A DNA stretch of 64,000 nt from Bradyrhizobium macuxiense (GCF_007993935.1 NZ_VITY01000024.1:1-64000); one strand, 5' to 3'. Counted from the first letter of the stretch, positions 24,322 through 32,875 are shown. Translations and numbers: made by a program. The notes: generated by a model not told the origin, from the sequence alone.

Positions 24322-25944
24322 CTAAAACAAATGCGCGAAGACAAAGTAGAGCAGGCCCGAGATCAGCATCGCCATCGGCAAGGTCAGAACCCAGGCCATC
24401 GCGATATTGCGGATCGTCGACCATTGCAGGCCGGACCCGTTTGCGGTCATGGTGCCTGCGATGCCGGACGACAGCACGTGCGTCGTCGACACCGGCAAGC
24501 CGTATCCATCCGCGGCAGCGATGGTCGCGGCCGCCGTGATCTCGGCGCAGGCGCCCTGCGCATAGGTCAGGTGGGTCTTGCCGATCTTTTCACCCACCGT
24601 CACGACGATCCGTTTCCAGCCGACCATCGTGCCGAGGCCGAGCGCGATGGCCACCGCGATCTTCACCCAGGACGGAATGAATTTGGTGGCGGCATCCAGC
24701 GAGCCCTTGTAGCGATTGAGCGTCGCGGCATCGGCATCGCTCAGCCCGTTGTCGCTGGTCTTCATGAGCAGGCGAAGCGCCTCCGATACCAAATACATAT
24801 CGTTGCGCGTGTTGCGGACGGTCTCGGCGGGGAATTTGGCCAGCGAACCATACTGAACGACCTGGTCGCTGATCTCGCGGACGAGGATGGCAAGTGACGG
24901 ATAGGTGTCGTCGGTGAGCTGCCGAAGCGCGATGTAGTTCGTCACCGCGGGACGCGGGTCGCCGGTCACCTTGCGATCAGCGCCCTTGTCCTCGACGACC
25001 TTGCTCGCCGCAGCCGAATTCGCCGTGAATGCCTCGATCTGGTTCGCAGGCATCGCGCGGTTGAGCGCGTAAGCGGTCGGGACCACGCCGATCAAGATGA
25101 GCATGATGAGGCCCATGCCTTTTTGACCGTCGTTCGATCCATGAAAGAAGCTGACCAGGGTACAGGTCAGGATCAGGATGCCGCGAATCCACCATGGCGG
25201 CGGTTGGTCGCCTTGCGGTTCGCCGAACAGCGCCGGCGTTGCGCGCAACAATGCGGTCTTGAGCCCGTAGAGCAGGATGGCAGCAAGCAGGAATCCGAAC
25301 AGCGGCGACAGCAGCAGCGCCTTGCCGGTGTTGACGGCCTGCGACCAGTCCACGCCGGACGTCCCCTCTCGTCCGTGCATCAGGGCGTTCGATATGCCGA
25401 CGCCCATGATCGATCCGATCAGAGTGTGCGAACTCGAGGCCGGCAGTCCGAAATACCACGTGCCCACGTTCCAGATGATCGCGGCGATCAGAAGCGCGAA
25501 CACCATGGCGAAGCCTGCGCTGCTGCCGACCTGAAGGATCAGTTCGACCGGCAACAAGGAGACGATGCCGAAAGCGACGGCGCCGCTGGAGAGAAGCACG
25601 CCGATCAGATTGAAGAGGCCCGACCAGACGACGGCAATATGCGCCGGCATCGAGCGCGTATAGATCACGGTTGCGACGGCGTTTGCGGTGTCGTGAAAGC
25701 CGTTGACGAATTCGAAGCCGAGCGAGATCAACAGCGCGACGAACAGCAGCAGGAATGCCGCATAAGAGGTCTTGCCGGCACCCGTGGCGCCAACATCCGC
25801 GTAGATGCTGTAGGCCACGAACAGCAGCGCGGCGCCGATCACGCCGAGATAGATGATGCCGGTAAGCGGATGAAAGCCCTTCTCGAGATCGGGGCCGCGG
25901 CGTCGCGCGGGCTCGATCGAACCAGGTAACGCCACATCGCTCAT
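24322..25944 (-). CDS. pit: Inorganic phosphate transporter, PiT family (540 aa)
   Basis: Secondary, cation-coupled low-affinity phosphate importer of the inner membrane. The two PHO4 signature regions are GFEFVNGFHDTANAVATVIYTRSM (N-terminal half) and FFHGSNDGQKGMGLIMLILIG (C-terminal half). About ten hydrophobic segments are spread over the protein. A charged cytoplasmic loop with many Asp/Lys residues (residues about 325-440) separates the halves. ATG at 25944 is preferred over an upstream in-frame start. Upstream lies an 11-base-phased array resembling PhoB sites. No PhoU/DUF47 gene is next to it, unlike the Sinorhizobium pit operon. Confidence 0.93.
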   Translation of the reverse strand: MSDVALPGSIEPARRRGPDLEKGFHPLTGIIYLGVIGAALLFVAYSIYADVGATGAGKTSYAAFLLLFVALLISLGFEFVNGFHDTANAVATVIYTRSMPAHIAVVWSGLFNLIGVLLSSGAVAFGIVSLLPVELILQVGSSAGFAMVFALLIAAIIWNVGTWYFGLPASSSHTLIGSIMGVGISNALMHGREGTSGVDWSQAVNTGKALLLSPLFGFLLAAILLYGLKTALLRATPALFGEPQGDQPPPWWIRGILILTCTLVSFFHGSNDGQKGMGLIMLILIGVVPTAYALNRAMPANQIEAFTANSAAASKVVEDKGADRKVTGDPRPAVTNYIALRQLTDDTYPSLAILVREISDQVVQYGSLAKFPAETVRNTRNDMYLVSEALRLLMKTSDNGLSDADAATLNRYKGSLDAATKFIPSWVKIAVAIALGLGTMVGWKRIVVTVGEKIGKTHLTYAQGACAEITAAATIAAADGYGLPVSTTHVLSSGIAGTMTANGSGLQWSTIRNIAMAWVLTLPMAMLISGLLYFVFAHLF

Positions 25945-25982
25945 TTGATCGCCCTCACAGCCGCGGGAGGACAAAAGCGGCC

Positions 25983-26033
25983 ATGTGACATTGGGACTAC
26001 GTTTACATGACGTCCATGTGACAGTTATGTGAA
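25983..26033 (-). promoter_or_regulatory. Putative Pho box array upstream of pit
   Basis: Read towards pit, 7-mers TTCACAT (26033-26027), GTCACAT (26022-26016), GTCATGT (26011-26005) and GTCACAT (25989-25983) lie on an exact 11-base lattice, with one empty slot. PhoB boxes are 7-base TGTCA-containing repeats with 4-base spacers (period 11). The last unit ends 39 bases before the pit start codon. Confidence 0.6.
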
Positions 26034-26115
26034 GACAGCGCAGCCAGGTCCTCAGCCAGCATCTAATTCATTGATAAGATTACCCGAACAGCGAAGTTAT
26101 CGCCGACGGAGTACC

Positions 26116-26550
26116 CTAGTGCTGCGAGACCGGCTGCGCCGGCTGGTACAGTTCCTCGGCGTATTTGTGCGCCAGCCAGGACGTGATCACGCCCGGGATG
26201 AAGCCGACCAGCCCGTAGAGGATGAACTGCACCGCGCCGCTTTCGGAGCCGTGCGAGGCGTAGGTCAGCGCCGCGCCGACGAACGCCACCGCCCCGACGA
26301 TCAGCATCCGCAGCAGCGGCGAGATCCGCCGCACATGCATCAGGATGTCGTCGATCGCGCCGAACATCAGCGACGGCACGATGCCGAACAGATAATTGTA
26401 TTGCAGCGACTTCACGAACACGACGAGCAGCTTCGCCACCTCACCGCCATTGGTATCGGTCCAGTAGCCGGACTGATAGGTGGTCATGAGCAATAGCAGG
26501 AAGCCGCCGATGAACGGCCCGATGGCTGCGAAGATCAGATAGCGTTTCAT
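26116..26550 (-). CDS. Polytopic membrane protein of unknown function (144 aa)
   Basis: Four hydrophobic segments are visible: LIFAAIGPFIGGFLLLLM, LQYNYLFGIVPSLMFGAIDD, LLRMLIVGAVAFVGAALTYA and VQFILYGLVGFIPGVITSWL. A polar C-terminus (AHKYAEELYQPAQPVSQH) follows. ATG at 26550 has AGGGCAGG upstream. No transporter or enzyme motif is recognised. It is on the same strand as, but about 200 bases from, the next upstream gene, with a hairpin between, so it is likely transcribed alone. Confidence 0.8.
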   Translation of the reverse strand: MKRYLIFAAIGPFIGGFLLLLMTTYQSGYWTDTNGGEVAKLLVVFVKSLQYNYLFGIVPSLMFGAIDDILMHVRRISPLLRMLIVGAVAFVGAALTYASHGSESGAVQFILYGLVGFIPGVITSWLAHKYAEELYQPAQPVSQH

Positions 26551-26606
26551 GGCCTGCCCTTGCCCGACGTCAGGCGAGTTTAACGCAGTCACGCGACGGT
26601 TCTAGG

Positions 26607-26640
26607 GAAAATCGAAAGCGCCCGGAATGTTCCGGGGGCT
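26607..26640 (-). terminator. Possible terminator of the 26748-28307 gene
   Basis: CCCGGAA-TG-TTCCGGG (26621-26636) is followed on the minus strand by CGCTTTCGATTTTCC. Stem is good, T-run imperfect. Confidence 0.4.
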
Positions 26641-26747
26641 GCGCGTCGGATGCGCTGCAACAGCGCGCCGCCAATGTCGCGGCGATACGGAAGCGCCCGG
26701 ACAGAGCCGGGCGGCGACATCGTGAGCCGAGGTGAGTGTCGAGGCCG

Positions 26748-28307
26748 CTACTCACCCCACGCCGCGAAGGCGTCGTTGAATGCCCGCTCGCCGGGCGCGC
26801 CCTTTTCGATCGCGATGATGGCGCGGCGCTGGTTGGTGTAGACCAGCGGCACATCGAACCAGGAGCGTTCCTTCAGGAGCTGCAGATTGCGCGAGCGGTC
26901 GGCGTCGACGTTCGAGAGGCCGACCAGGAAGAAGCCGTCGGTGACCTTGACCGCGAGGCCTGCCAGCGGCGTGCCGCGCGCCTGCTCGTTGGACTTCATC
27001 AGGATGCCCGGCACGTTGCCGACACCGCCATTGGCGAAGTCCTGCGGCAGGATGAAGGTCAATTCCGCGGTATGGCTCGCCGGCAGCGATGAATCGGTGT
27101 TGCGGCGGAACGACATCGTCATCTTGAACTTGCGGTCGGGGATGTCGATGTCGGCGCGCACGGCGATGTCGGGCTTCTGGTTGCCCGATCCCTTGACCTG
27201 CTCGGTGCGCCAGACCACCGAACCGACATACTGCTTGCCCTTCGGATCCGAAGGGTCCTCGTCATACAGCACCACGCGCTGCGCCACCGGAGCGACCGGC
27301 TCGCCCGACGAGGGCTGGCCGACGCGGTCGGTGATCTTCTTGCTCGACGGCGTCGCCGAAGCATCCTTCGGCGCCTCGACCGGAGCGGAGGATTTGAACA
27401 GGGTGCTGACATAGGTCAGGGCGGGCTTGCCCCAGAGGATGCCGGCGCCGACCAGGATCAGCAGGATGCCGATCACGATCGCCGTCTTGAACGGGAACAT
27501 CGACCCGACGCGCGGCGGCTTCGGCTCACGGTCGGCGTTGCTGACCCGCGACCGCGGCGGCGGCGCCTGGGGCGGCTGCTGCGGGGTGTAGCGCTCGGCC
27601 TCCTCGATCGACTCGTCGTAGGAGTACGGCGCCTCGGGATCGCCGCCGCGGTTCTCCATGCTCGGCTCGAGTCGGTCGAATTCCGGCGACGGCGACGGCA
27701 CGTTGGCGTAGGTCTTGCGCGCGTTGCGGCTGGCCTGTGCTGCGGCACGGCCGAGATCGTCGGCGTCCGCGGTGATGTCGCGGAAACCGCGGACACCCGG
27801 CGCGGACGGCGGCACCGGCGGTGCGCCTTCGCCGGCGCGGCGCGGCGCGCCCGGCCGCGCCTGGGGATCCGGCGGGGCTTGCGGATTCTGCGGCCGCGGC
27901 GGGGCCGGCGGCGGCGCATCGGGGCGCAAATTGCGCGGCGGGCGCGGTTCGGCCGGCGGCCGCGGGCGCGCGGCAGTGTCGGCGGCACTGGCCTCGGGCG
28001 GCCTGGCGTTTGCCTCAGGCGGCCTCGGATTGGCGCGGCGCAACGGGTCGCTGCTGCGAGCGGCGCCGCCGGGGCGCGAGGCCTCGCGGGCGCGCTGCGC
28101 GGCCTCGGACTCAACCTTGCGCACCGCTTCTTCCAGCGACAGCCGTTCGCGGGTGATCTCGGACTCGGAGAGCGGCGGCTGCACGCCGCGGAGCTGCTGG
28201 ATCAACGCCGTGCGCGCCCGCGCGTACAGCGCACGGCGGGCTTCGCCGGGGGCGTTGGGGTCCAATCCGGCGATGGCACGGGCAATCAGCGGGTAGTAGT
28301 CAGCCAT
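26748..28307 (-). CDS. Pro/Arg-rich single-span membrane protein (519 aa)
   Basis: Unrecognised function. The N-terminal 75 residues are helical (MADYYPLIARAIAGLDPN, ARRALYARARTALIQQL), a block seen at the start of several rhizobial membrane proteins. Residues about 80-270 are low-complexity and rich in Pro, Arg and Ala. One membrane helix (FKTAIVIGILLILVGAGILW) sits near residue 285. The C-terminal 200 residues form a periplasmic or cytoplasmic domain with RVVLYDEDPSDPKGKQYVGSVVW and LTFILPQDFANGGVGNVPG. It lies directly downstream of purA (35 bases) on the same strand and may be cotranscribed with it. ATG at 28307 is favoured over a GTG at 28313. Confidence 0.82.
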   Translation of the reverse strand: MADYYPLIARAIAGLDPNAPGEARRALYARARTALIQQLRGVQPPLSESEITRERLSLEEAVRKVESEAAQRAREASRPGGAARSSDPLRRANPRPPEANARPPEASAADTAARPRPPAEPRPPRNLRPDAPPPAPPRPQNPQAPPDPQARPGAPRRAGEGAPPVPPSAPGVRGFRDITADADDLGRAAAQASRNARKTYANVPSPSPEFDRLEPSMENRGGDPEAPYSYDESIEEAERYTPQQPPQAPPPRSRVSNADREPKPPRVGSMFPFKTAIVIGILLILVGAGILWGKPALTYVSTLFKSSAPVEAPKDASATPSSKKITDRVGQPSSGEPVAPVAQRVVLYDEDPSDPKGKQYVGSVVWRTEQVKGSGNQKPDIAVRADIDIPDRKFKMTMSFRRNTDSSLPASHTAELTFILPQDFANGGVGNVPGILMKSNEQARGTPLAGLAVKVTDGFFLVGLSNVDADRSRNLQLLKERSWFDVPLVYTNQRRAIIAIEKGAPGERAFNDAFAAWGE

Positions 28308-28342
28308 TTCCACACAATTGGTGGGATATAGGTAATATCCCG

Positions 28343-29635
28343 TTAAGCCTCGAACGGATTCTGTACCAGAATAGTATCTTCACGTTCCGGACTGGTGGAA
28401 AGCAGGGCGATCGGACACCCCACCAGCTCCTCGACCCGGCGGACATACTTGATGGCCTGGGCCGGCAGGTCCGCCCAGGACCGCGCGTTGGCCGTCGGCT
28501 GCTTCCAGCCTTCGATGATCTCGTAGATCGGCTCGACGCGGGCCTGCGCGCCCTCGCCCGCCGGCAGATGGTCGATTTCCTTGCCGTCGAGCCTGTAGCC
28601 GATGCACACCTTGATGCTGTCGAACCCGTCGAGAATATCGAGCTTGGTCAGCGCCAGCCCGGCAATTCCGCAGGTCCGGACCGTCTGCCGCACCAGCATC
28701 GCGTCGAACCAGCCGACCCGGCGCTTGCGCCCAGTGTTGACGCCGAATTCCTTGCCGCGGCGGCCGATTTCCTCGCCGATCTCGTCGTTCAGCTCGGTCG
28801 GGAACGGACCCTGGCCGACCCGTGTGGTGTAGGCCTTGCAGATGCCGAGCACATAGCCGACGGCGCCCGGCCCGAGGCCGGTGCCGGTCGCGGCCTGCGC
28901 CGCCACCGTGTTGGACGACGTCACATAGGGATAGGTGCCGTGGTCGACGTCGAGCAGCGCGCCCTGCGCGCCCTCGAACAGGATGCGCTTGCCCTCGCGG
29001 CGCTTGAGGTCCAGCAGCCGCCACACCGTCTCGGCATAGGGCAGAAGCTTCGGCGCCAGCGCCGACAGCTCGGCCAGGATGCTGTTGCCCTCGATCTCCG
29101 GCAGATTGTTGCCGCGGCGCAGCGCATTGTGGTGCGCCAGCAGGCGGTCGATCTTGTGCGGCAGGGTGTCGAGGTCGGCGAGGTCCATCAGGCGGATGGC
29201 GCGGCGGCCGACCTTGTCCTCATATGCCGGGCCGATGCCGCGGCGGGTGGTGCCGATCGAGGTGATGGCATTGGAGGATTCGCGCAAGGAATCGAGCTCG
29301 CGGTGCAGCGGCAGGATCAGCGTGACGTTCTCGGCGATCCGCAGATTGTCCGGTCCGACCGCGACGCCCTGCCCCTTCAGCTTGGCGACCTCGTCGAGGA
29401 ACGCCTGCGGGTCGAACACCACGCCATTGCCGATCACCGCCAGCTTGTTCGGGCGCAGCACGCCGGAGGGCAGCAGCGCCAGCTTGTAGGTCTCGCCATT
29501 GATCACGAGCGTATGGCCGGCATTGTGGCCGCCCTGGAAGCGCACGACGATGTCGGCCTGTTCCGACAGCCAGTCGACGATCTTGCCCTTCCCCTCGTCA
29601 CCCCATTGGGCGCCGACGACGACAACATTGGCCAT
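28343..29635 (-). CDS. purA: Adenylosuccinate synthetase (430 aa)
   Basis: Cytosolic enzyme of AMP synthesis: IMP + aspartate + GTP to adenylosuccinate. The N-terminus MANVVVVGAQWGDEGKGK holds the GTP-binding loop (residues 12-18) with catalytic Asp13. Further blocks are RFQGGHNAGHTLV (His41 region), GTTRRGIGPAYEDK, EGAQGALLDVDHGTYPYVTSSN, GPFPTEL, TGRKRRVGWFDA and LTKLDILDGFDSIKVC. Length is normal. Upstream in-frame codons exist, but MANVVVVGAQW is the conserved start. Confidence 0.97.
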   Translation of the reverse strand: MANVVVVGAQWGDEGKGKIVDWLSEQADIVVRFQGGHNAGHTLVINGETYKLALLPSGVLRPNKLAVIGNGVVFDPQAFLDEVAKLKGQGVAVGPDNLRIAENVTLILPLHRELDSLRESSNAITSIGTTRRGIGPAYEDKVGRRAIRLMDLADLDTLPHKIDRLLAHHNALRRGNNLPEIEGNSILAELSALAPKLLPYAETVWRLLDLKRREGKRILFEGAQGALLDVDHGTYPYVTSSNTVAAQAATGTGLGPGAVGYVLGICKAYTTRVGQGPFPTELNDEIGEEIGRRGKEFGVNTGRKRRVGWFDAMLVRQTVRTCGIAGLALTKLDILDGFDSIKVCIGYRLDGKEIDHLPAGEGAQARVEPIYEIIEGWKQPTANARSWADLPAQAIKYVRRVEELVGCPIALLSTSPEREDTILVQNPFEA

Positions 29636-29997
29636 TGCGAAGATGTTCCCTTCAGGTGTTTCAGAGACCATGATCACGGCGAAAACGCGTCCGCCCACAG
29701 CGATCATGCATTGATATGCCCAGCCAAATCGCGGCGCCCGGCCGCGCACACGCAAGGCGCCTACCGGATAACGGAAGCGGGTCGGCTGCGCAAGCAAGAA
29801 CGGGGTCATTTACGCCTTTTAGACGAGCTACAACCCTTTGATATCCCCTGAAAATTCCATCCTGCGCCCGGCCGCGCCGGGCTGCCGCGAATTTAATGTT
29901 ACGGCCACGTGACGCCAGCCCTACCGCTGCGCGTGCTTGCTGATTGATCGCAGCTCCAATTGCGGCGATCATTCACCTGGGTTAACCGGCGGGGCCC
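29636..29997. other. Intergenic region between purA and ybaK
   Basis: 362 bases between divergent genes. It should contain both promoters. I see only a short GC hairpin (near 29866-29885, GCCCGGCCGCGCCGGGC) and no repeat element, purine-repressor site or ORF that I can support. Confidence 0.5.
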
Positions 29998-30480
29998 ATG
30001 CCCAATTCGACACAAGCGACGATGGCGCTGCGGAAGCTAGGCATTGCCTTCAAGCTTCACACCTATGTCTACGATTCCAATGCCGAGAGCATCGGGCTGC
30101 AGGCGGCGGAGGCGCTCGGGGTCGACCCGAACCGCATGCTCAAGACGCTGATGGCGGAGGTCGACGGCAAGCCGGTCTGCGCCGTGGTGCCGTCCGACTG
30201 CGAGGTCAGCATGAAGAAGCTCGCCGCGGCGCTCGGCGGCAAGTCGGCCAGGATGATGCGGCCGGCCGATGCCGAGCGGCTGACCGGCTATCATGTCGGC
30301 GGCATCAGCCCGTTCGGCCAGAAAAAGAAAGTGCCGACGGCAATCGACGAGACCGCGCTCACCCACGTCACGGTGTTCGTCAATGGCGGCCAGCGCGGCC
30401 TCCAGATCGAGATCGATCCGAACGACGCCGCGCTTGCCGCCGGCGCCTCGATGAAGGCGCTGGTGGCGACGCAGGACTAG
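29998..30480 (+). CDS. ybaK: YbaK/EbsC-type Cys-tRNA(Pro) deacylase (160 aa)
   Basis: Trans-editing enzyme that hydrolyses mischarged Cys-tRNA(Pro). The single YbaK domain is complete: ALRKLGIAFKLHTYVYDSNAESIGLQAAEALG, NRMLKTLMAEVDGKPVCAVVPSDCEVSMKKLAAALGGK and VGGISPFGQKKKVPTAIDE, where the GxxSPFG loop and Lys of MLKTL are the family hallmarks. ATG at 29998 is the first residue of the usual MPNSTQAT-type start. Downstream comes a stable hairpin and a repeat. Confidence 0.9.
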   Translation: MPNSTQATMALRKLGIAFKLHTYVYDSNAESIGLQAAEALGVDPNRMLKTLMAEVDGKPVCAVVPSDCEVSMKKLAAALGGKSARMMRPADAERLTGYHVGGISPFGQKKKVPTAIDETALTHVTVFVNGGQRGLQIEIDPNDAALAAGASMKALVATQD

Positions 30481-30580
30481 AGCTTCGGCTCAGATTGAAT
30501 CAAAGCCGAAGCTCCGGCTTCCTGTTTTGACGCGTTCTCTTCACGCGAACCGGTGTCCACTTCGCTCGAAAGCGCTCAGC
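30480..30580. repeat. Hairpin and dispersed repeat after ybaK
   Basis: GAGCTTCGGC (30480-30489) and GCCGAAGCTC (30505-30514) form a hairpin that can end the ybaK transcript. The following segment (GACGCGTTCTCTTCACGCGAACCGG... ending in CTCGAAAGCGCT) has the look of a repeat found next to many rhizobial genes. Confidence 0.5.
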
Positions 30581-30584
30581 GCGA

Positions 30585-30845
30585 TCAATGCGAGGACTTG
30601 TCCCTGGTAAACTCCGCGCCGACGTAGTCGGACAGGCCGGTCAATTCCTCTGCCGAAATATCGTTGACGTTGAGCCTGAGCTGCATGATCGCAAGGTCGA
30701 GCAGATGTGCGGCAAAGCTTGCGCCGGCCGCCGTCACGATGCTGCGCTGTTCGATCAAGACAGCGATGACGTCGCGCAGACTGCGCACTTGCACTTGATC
30801 CATGGCCCTTTGCCCGATGCTGGCCGTCGTGATGTGTGTTGTCAT
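30585..30845 (-). CDS. Hypothetical protein coupled to P450 (86 aa)
   Basis: Its ATG overlaps the P450 stop codon (ATGA, 30842-30845), so it is translated from the same mRNA. The sequence is helical and has no Cys, signal peptide or membrane segment: RSLRDVIAVLIEQRSIVTAAG, AAHLLDLAIMQLRLNVNDI, SAEELTGLSDYVGAEF. It is not a ferredoxin (no Cys ligands). Third gene of the luxI-P450 operon. Function unknown; possible roles are a chaperone, ligand-binding or regulatory partner, all of which are guesses. Confidence 0.75.
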   Translation of the reverse strand: MTTHITTASIGQRAMDQVQVRSLRDVIAVLIEQRSIVTAAGASFAAHLLDLAIMQLRLNVNDISAEELTGLSDYVGAEFTRDKSSH

Positions 30846-32206
30846 TGGGAAACCGATTGCAGTGTGCTGATGGACGCCGCGCTGGCGGATGGAATGTACG
30901 GCAGCCGCGCGGCTTCCTCGCCAAGCTGCGGGATACGCGAGCGGACCTCACGGACTTCGATGTCGATGGTCATGGGGGGCGGCACGAGCGTCACCGATGC
31001 TTTCGGCCACGGCGCAGGATTCGGACTGACGGCGGTAAAGCGATAGGCCGCGGCGATCTCGAGCGCGAGCAATTGCAGCTCGAGCATCGCAACCCCCATC
31101 CCGGCGCAGGCGCGCGGACCGGCGCCGAACGGGATGTAGGCGTCGGTGTTGTAGCGCCGCGTCATCAGGAAGCGGTCGGGATCCTCGAAGTGCCTCGGAT
31201 CGCGCTGCAATTGCCAGGGGCACAGCAACAGCGAGGTGCCGACCTTGAGGTCGCGCCCGCCGATCGACGCCGGCTGCATCACCTCGCGCGAGAACCACCA
31301 GGCGCTGGGATAGAGCCGGCAGACCTCCTTGACCAGGGTCGCGCTGACATCCGCACGCCTGACGGCATCGACGCGCAATTCGCCGTCGTCACCGATGCAA
31401 TCGGCGGCCTCGTCCGCGATCTCGTCCATCAGCGCGGGATCGGCCGCCATGTGATAGAGCACCCAGGCTGCGGTCGATCCGGTGGTGTGGTGGCCGGCCA
31501 GCAGCAGCGTGAGAATTTCGTCGTGCAGGTCGCGATCGCTGAGGCCGAGCGCTTCGAGATCGCGCAGCGCACTGGTCGAGCCGGCGCTGCTGCGCAGCCG
31601 CTGCACCACGGTCGACATCGCAAGCTTGGCGCAAATCCGGTTCTGCCGCCTGCGATACCAGGACACCGGTCCAAGCGGCAGCACGCGGAACATCTCGTCG
31701 GCCAGATCATCCTCGATGGTGCCGACCGCCTGCACCAGGGCCTCCTCGTCGCCGGACGAGATCACCTGGGCGCCGAACACGGCGATACAGATCGTGCGCA
31801 GCGCCAGCGTCGCGGTGAAGCGATGCGGATCGAACGCACCGAGCCGCGCCAGCCTTGCGCCGACCGCGCGGATCTCGGCGCACATCTGCGGCAGGTATTT
31901 TTCGACGCTGCCCTTGGCCATGTGCTTGTGCAGCACCGCACGGCGCCGCTTGTGCTCGTCGCCATGCAGCATCAGCGAGCTCTGGCCGAGCACCGGCGAA
32001 AGCTTCTTGATCAGCCGGCCCTTGCCGACGTCGGTTTCCGGCGCCTTCAGGATCGGGCGGATCAGATCAGGATCATTCACCAGCAAGACCGGCGCGGGCC
32101 CGAGATGGAGCGGCACCAGCCCGAGCGGCGACGCGTTGCCGCGCTCAAGCAGGAATTTGAGCGGGTCGCTCCGAAACGCTCGAACGTCCGAGAACATGTG
32201 TGGCAT
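30842..32206 (-). CDS. Cytochrome P450 in AHL-synthase operon (454 aa)
   Basis: Heme-thiolate monooxygenase. The heme loop is FGAGPRACAG with the ligand Cys367. The K-helix ExxR is EVCR in KEVCRLYPSAWWFSREV. The I-helix reads LLLAGHHTTGST (residues about 234-245), where the usual acidic residue of the acid-alcohol pair is His240 and Thr241 is kept. No membrane anchor is present. The start MPHMFSDV at 32206 has GGAG eight bases upstream and lies inside the end of luxI (62-base, out-of-frame overlap). Substrate unknown; context suggests the AHL signal, its acyl precursor or a signal-controlled product. No ferredoxin or reductase gene is adjacent. Confidence 0.9.
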   Translation of the reverse strand: MPHMFSDVRAFRSDPLKFLLERGNASPLGLVPLHLGPAPVLLVNDPDLIRPILKAPETDVGKGRLIKKLSPVLGQSSLMLHGDEHKRRRAVLHKHMAKGSVEKYLPQMCAEIRAVGARLARLGAFDPHRFTATLALRTICIAVFGAQVISSGDEEALVQAVGTIEDDLADEMFRVLPLGPVSWYRRRQNRICAKLAMSTVVQRLRSSAGSTSALRDLEALGLSDRDLHDEILTLLLAGHHTTGSTAAWVLYHMAADPALMDEIADEAADCIGDDGELRVDAVRRADVSATLVKEVCRLYPSAWWFSREVMQPASIGGRDLKVGTSLLLCPWQLQRDPRHFEDPDRFLMTRRYNTDAYIPFGAGPRACAGMGVAMLELQLLALEIAAAYRFTAVSPNPAPWPKASVTLVPPPMTIDIEVREVRSRIPQLGEEAARLPYIPSASAASISTLQSVSQ

Positions 32207-32822
32207 CGTGGATCTCCAATTGCCGTCCAAGGTCGAGGAATTTGGTCAGGCCGGGATTGCCGGCGACATCGAGCGGAATCTCGCCGGCGAGCGCCGTCAG
32301 CGGGCGGCCGTGGCGGTCGTTGCCGATCACCTGCGGTGGACCGTAACGATGGGTGCGGATGCCCATCCGCGCGAGGAAGCGCTCATAGGTGAGGTCGGCC
32401 ATCGCCACCAGCGCCGCCGCGCCGCGCAGCTCGGCGAAGCGAAACATCAGCGCATAGTTGACGCGCGCGGCCGATGCGGTTGCCGCCCCCGGCAGCACGC
32501 CGAAGCGGCTGATTTCCCAGGCGTCACGGCGGCTCGGAAAGCGGCGCTGCGCCAGCTGTGGGAAGACCGACTTGGTGAGGTACGGATAGTCGGTGCGGAT
32601 GGCGCGGAAGCCGCCGATCAGCTCCGAACCGAGAAACAGCAGGCAGTGTTCAGTATACCAGACGTCGAACTGGTCGCGCTCGACGTCGCCGGTCGTGGTC
32701 AGAAGCCAGCCGCAATGATCGACGAACAGCCGCTTGCGCAGCCTCAGCATCGCCTGAACATGTGCCGGATAGCGCTCTTCGGTGGTGACGAGCGCGTGGT
32801 ATTCCCCCCAAAGCTGCGACAT
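32145..32822 (-). CDS. Acyl-homoserine-lactone synthase, LuxI family (225 aa)
   Basis: Makes an N-acyl homoserine lactone from SAM and an acyl donor. The invariant positions are present: Arg31/Phe33 in RKRLFVDHCGW, Trp39, Asp50 and Asp53 in DQFDVWYTEHC, Arg73/Arg76 in GGFRAIRTDYP, and Glu103, Ser105, Arg106 in WEISRFGV. ATG at 32822 has GGAGG seven bases upstream and is preferred over an in-frame codon at 32858. Overall it resembles the Bradyrhizobium/Rhodopseudomonas type that uses branched or aryl acyl-CoA rather than straight-chain acyl-ACP, but the substrate cannot be read from sequence alone. Divergent from luxR. Confidence 0.92.
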   Translation of the reverse strand: MSQLWGEYHALVTTEERYPAHVQAMLRLRKRLFVDHCGWLLTTTGDVERDQFDVWYTEHCLLFLGSELIGGFRAIRTDYPYLTKSVFPQLAQRRFPSRRDAWEISRFGVLPGAATASAARVNYALMFRFAELRGAAALVAMADLTYERFLARMGIRTHRYGPPQVIGNDRHGRPLTALAGEIPLDVAGNPGLTKFLDLGRQLEIHDATHVLGRSSVSERPAQIPA

Positions 32823-32875
32823 TCCTCCGCCTCCAGATGTCGCCGGCATCTGGGACAAAAAGGCTTAATTGTGGT

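Noticed and set aside
28343..29809. 58-residue N-terminal extension of PurA
   Set aside because: PurA proteins begin with the GTP-loop block; the extension is non-conserved upstream sequence.
30480..30514. Considered as a riboswitch or small RNA gene
   Set aside because: Only one simple hairpin with no conserved aptamer core and no promoter evidence. Terminator or repeat is sufficient.
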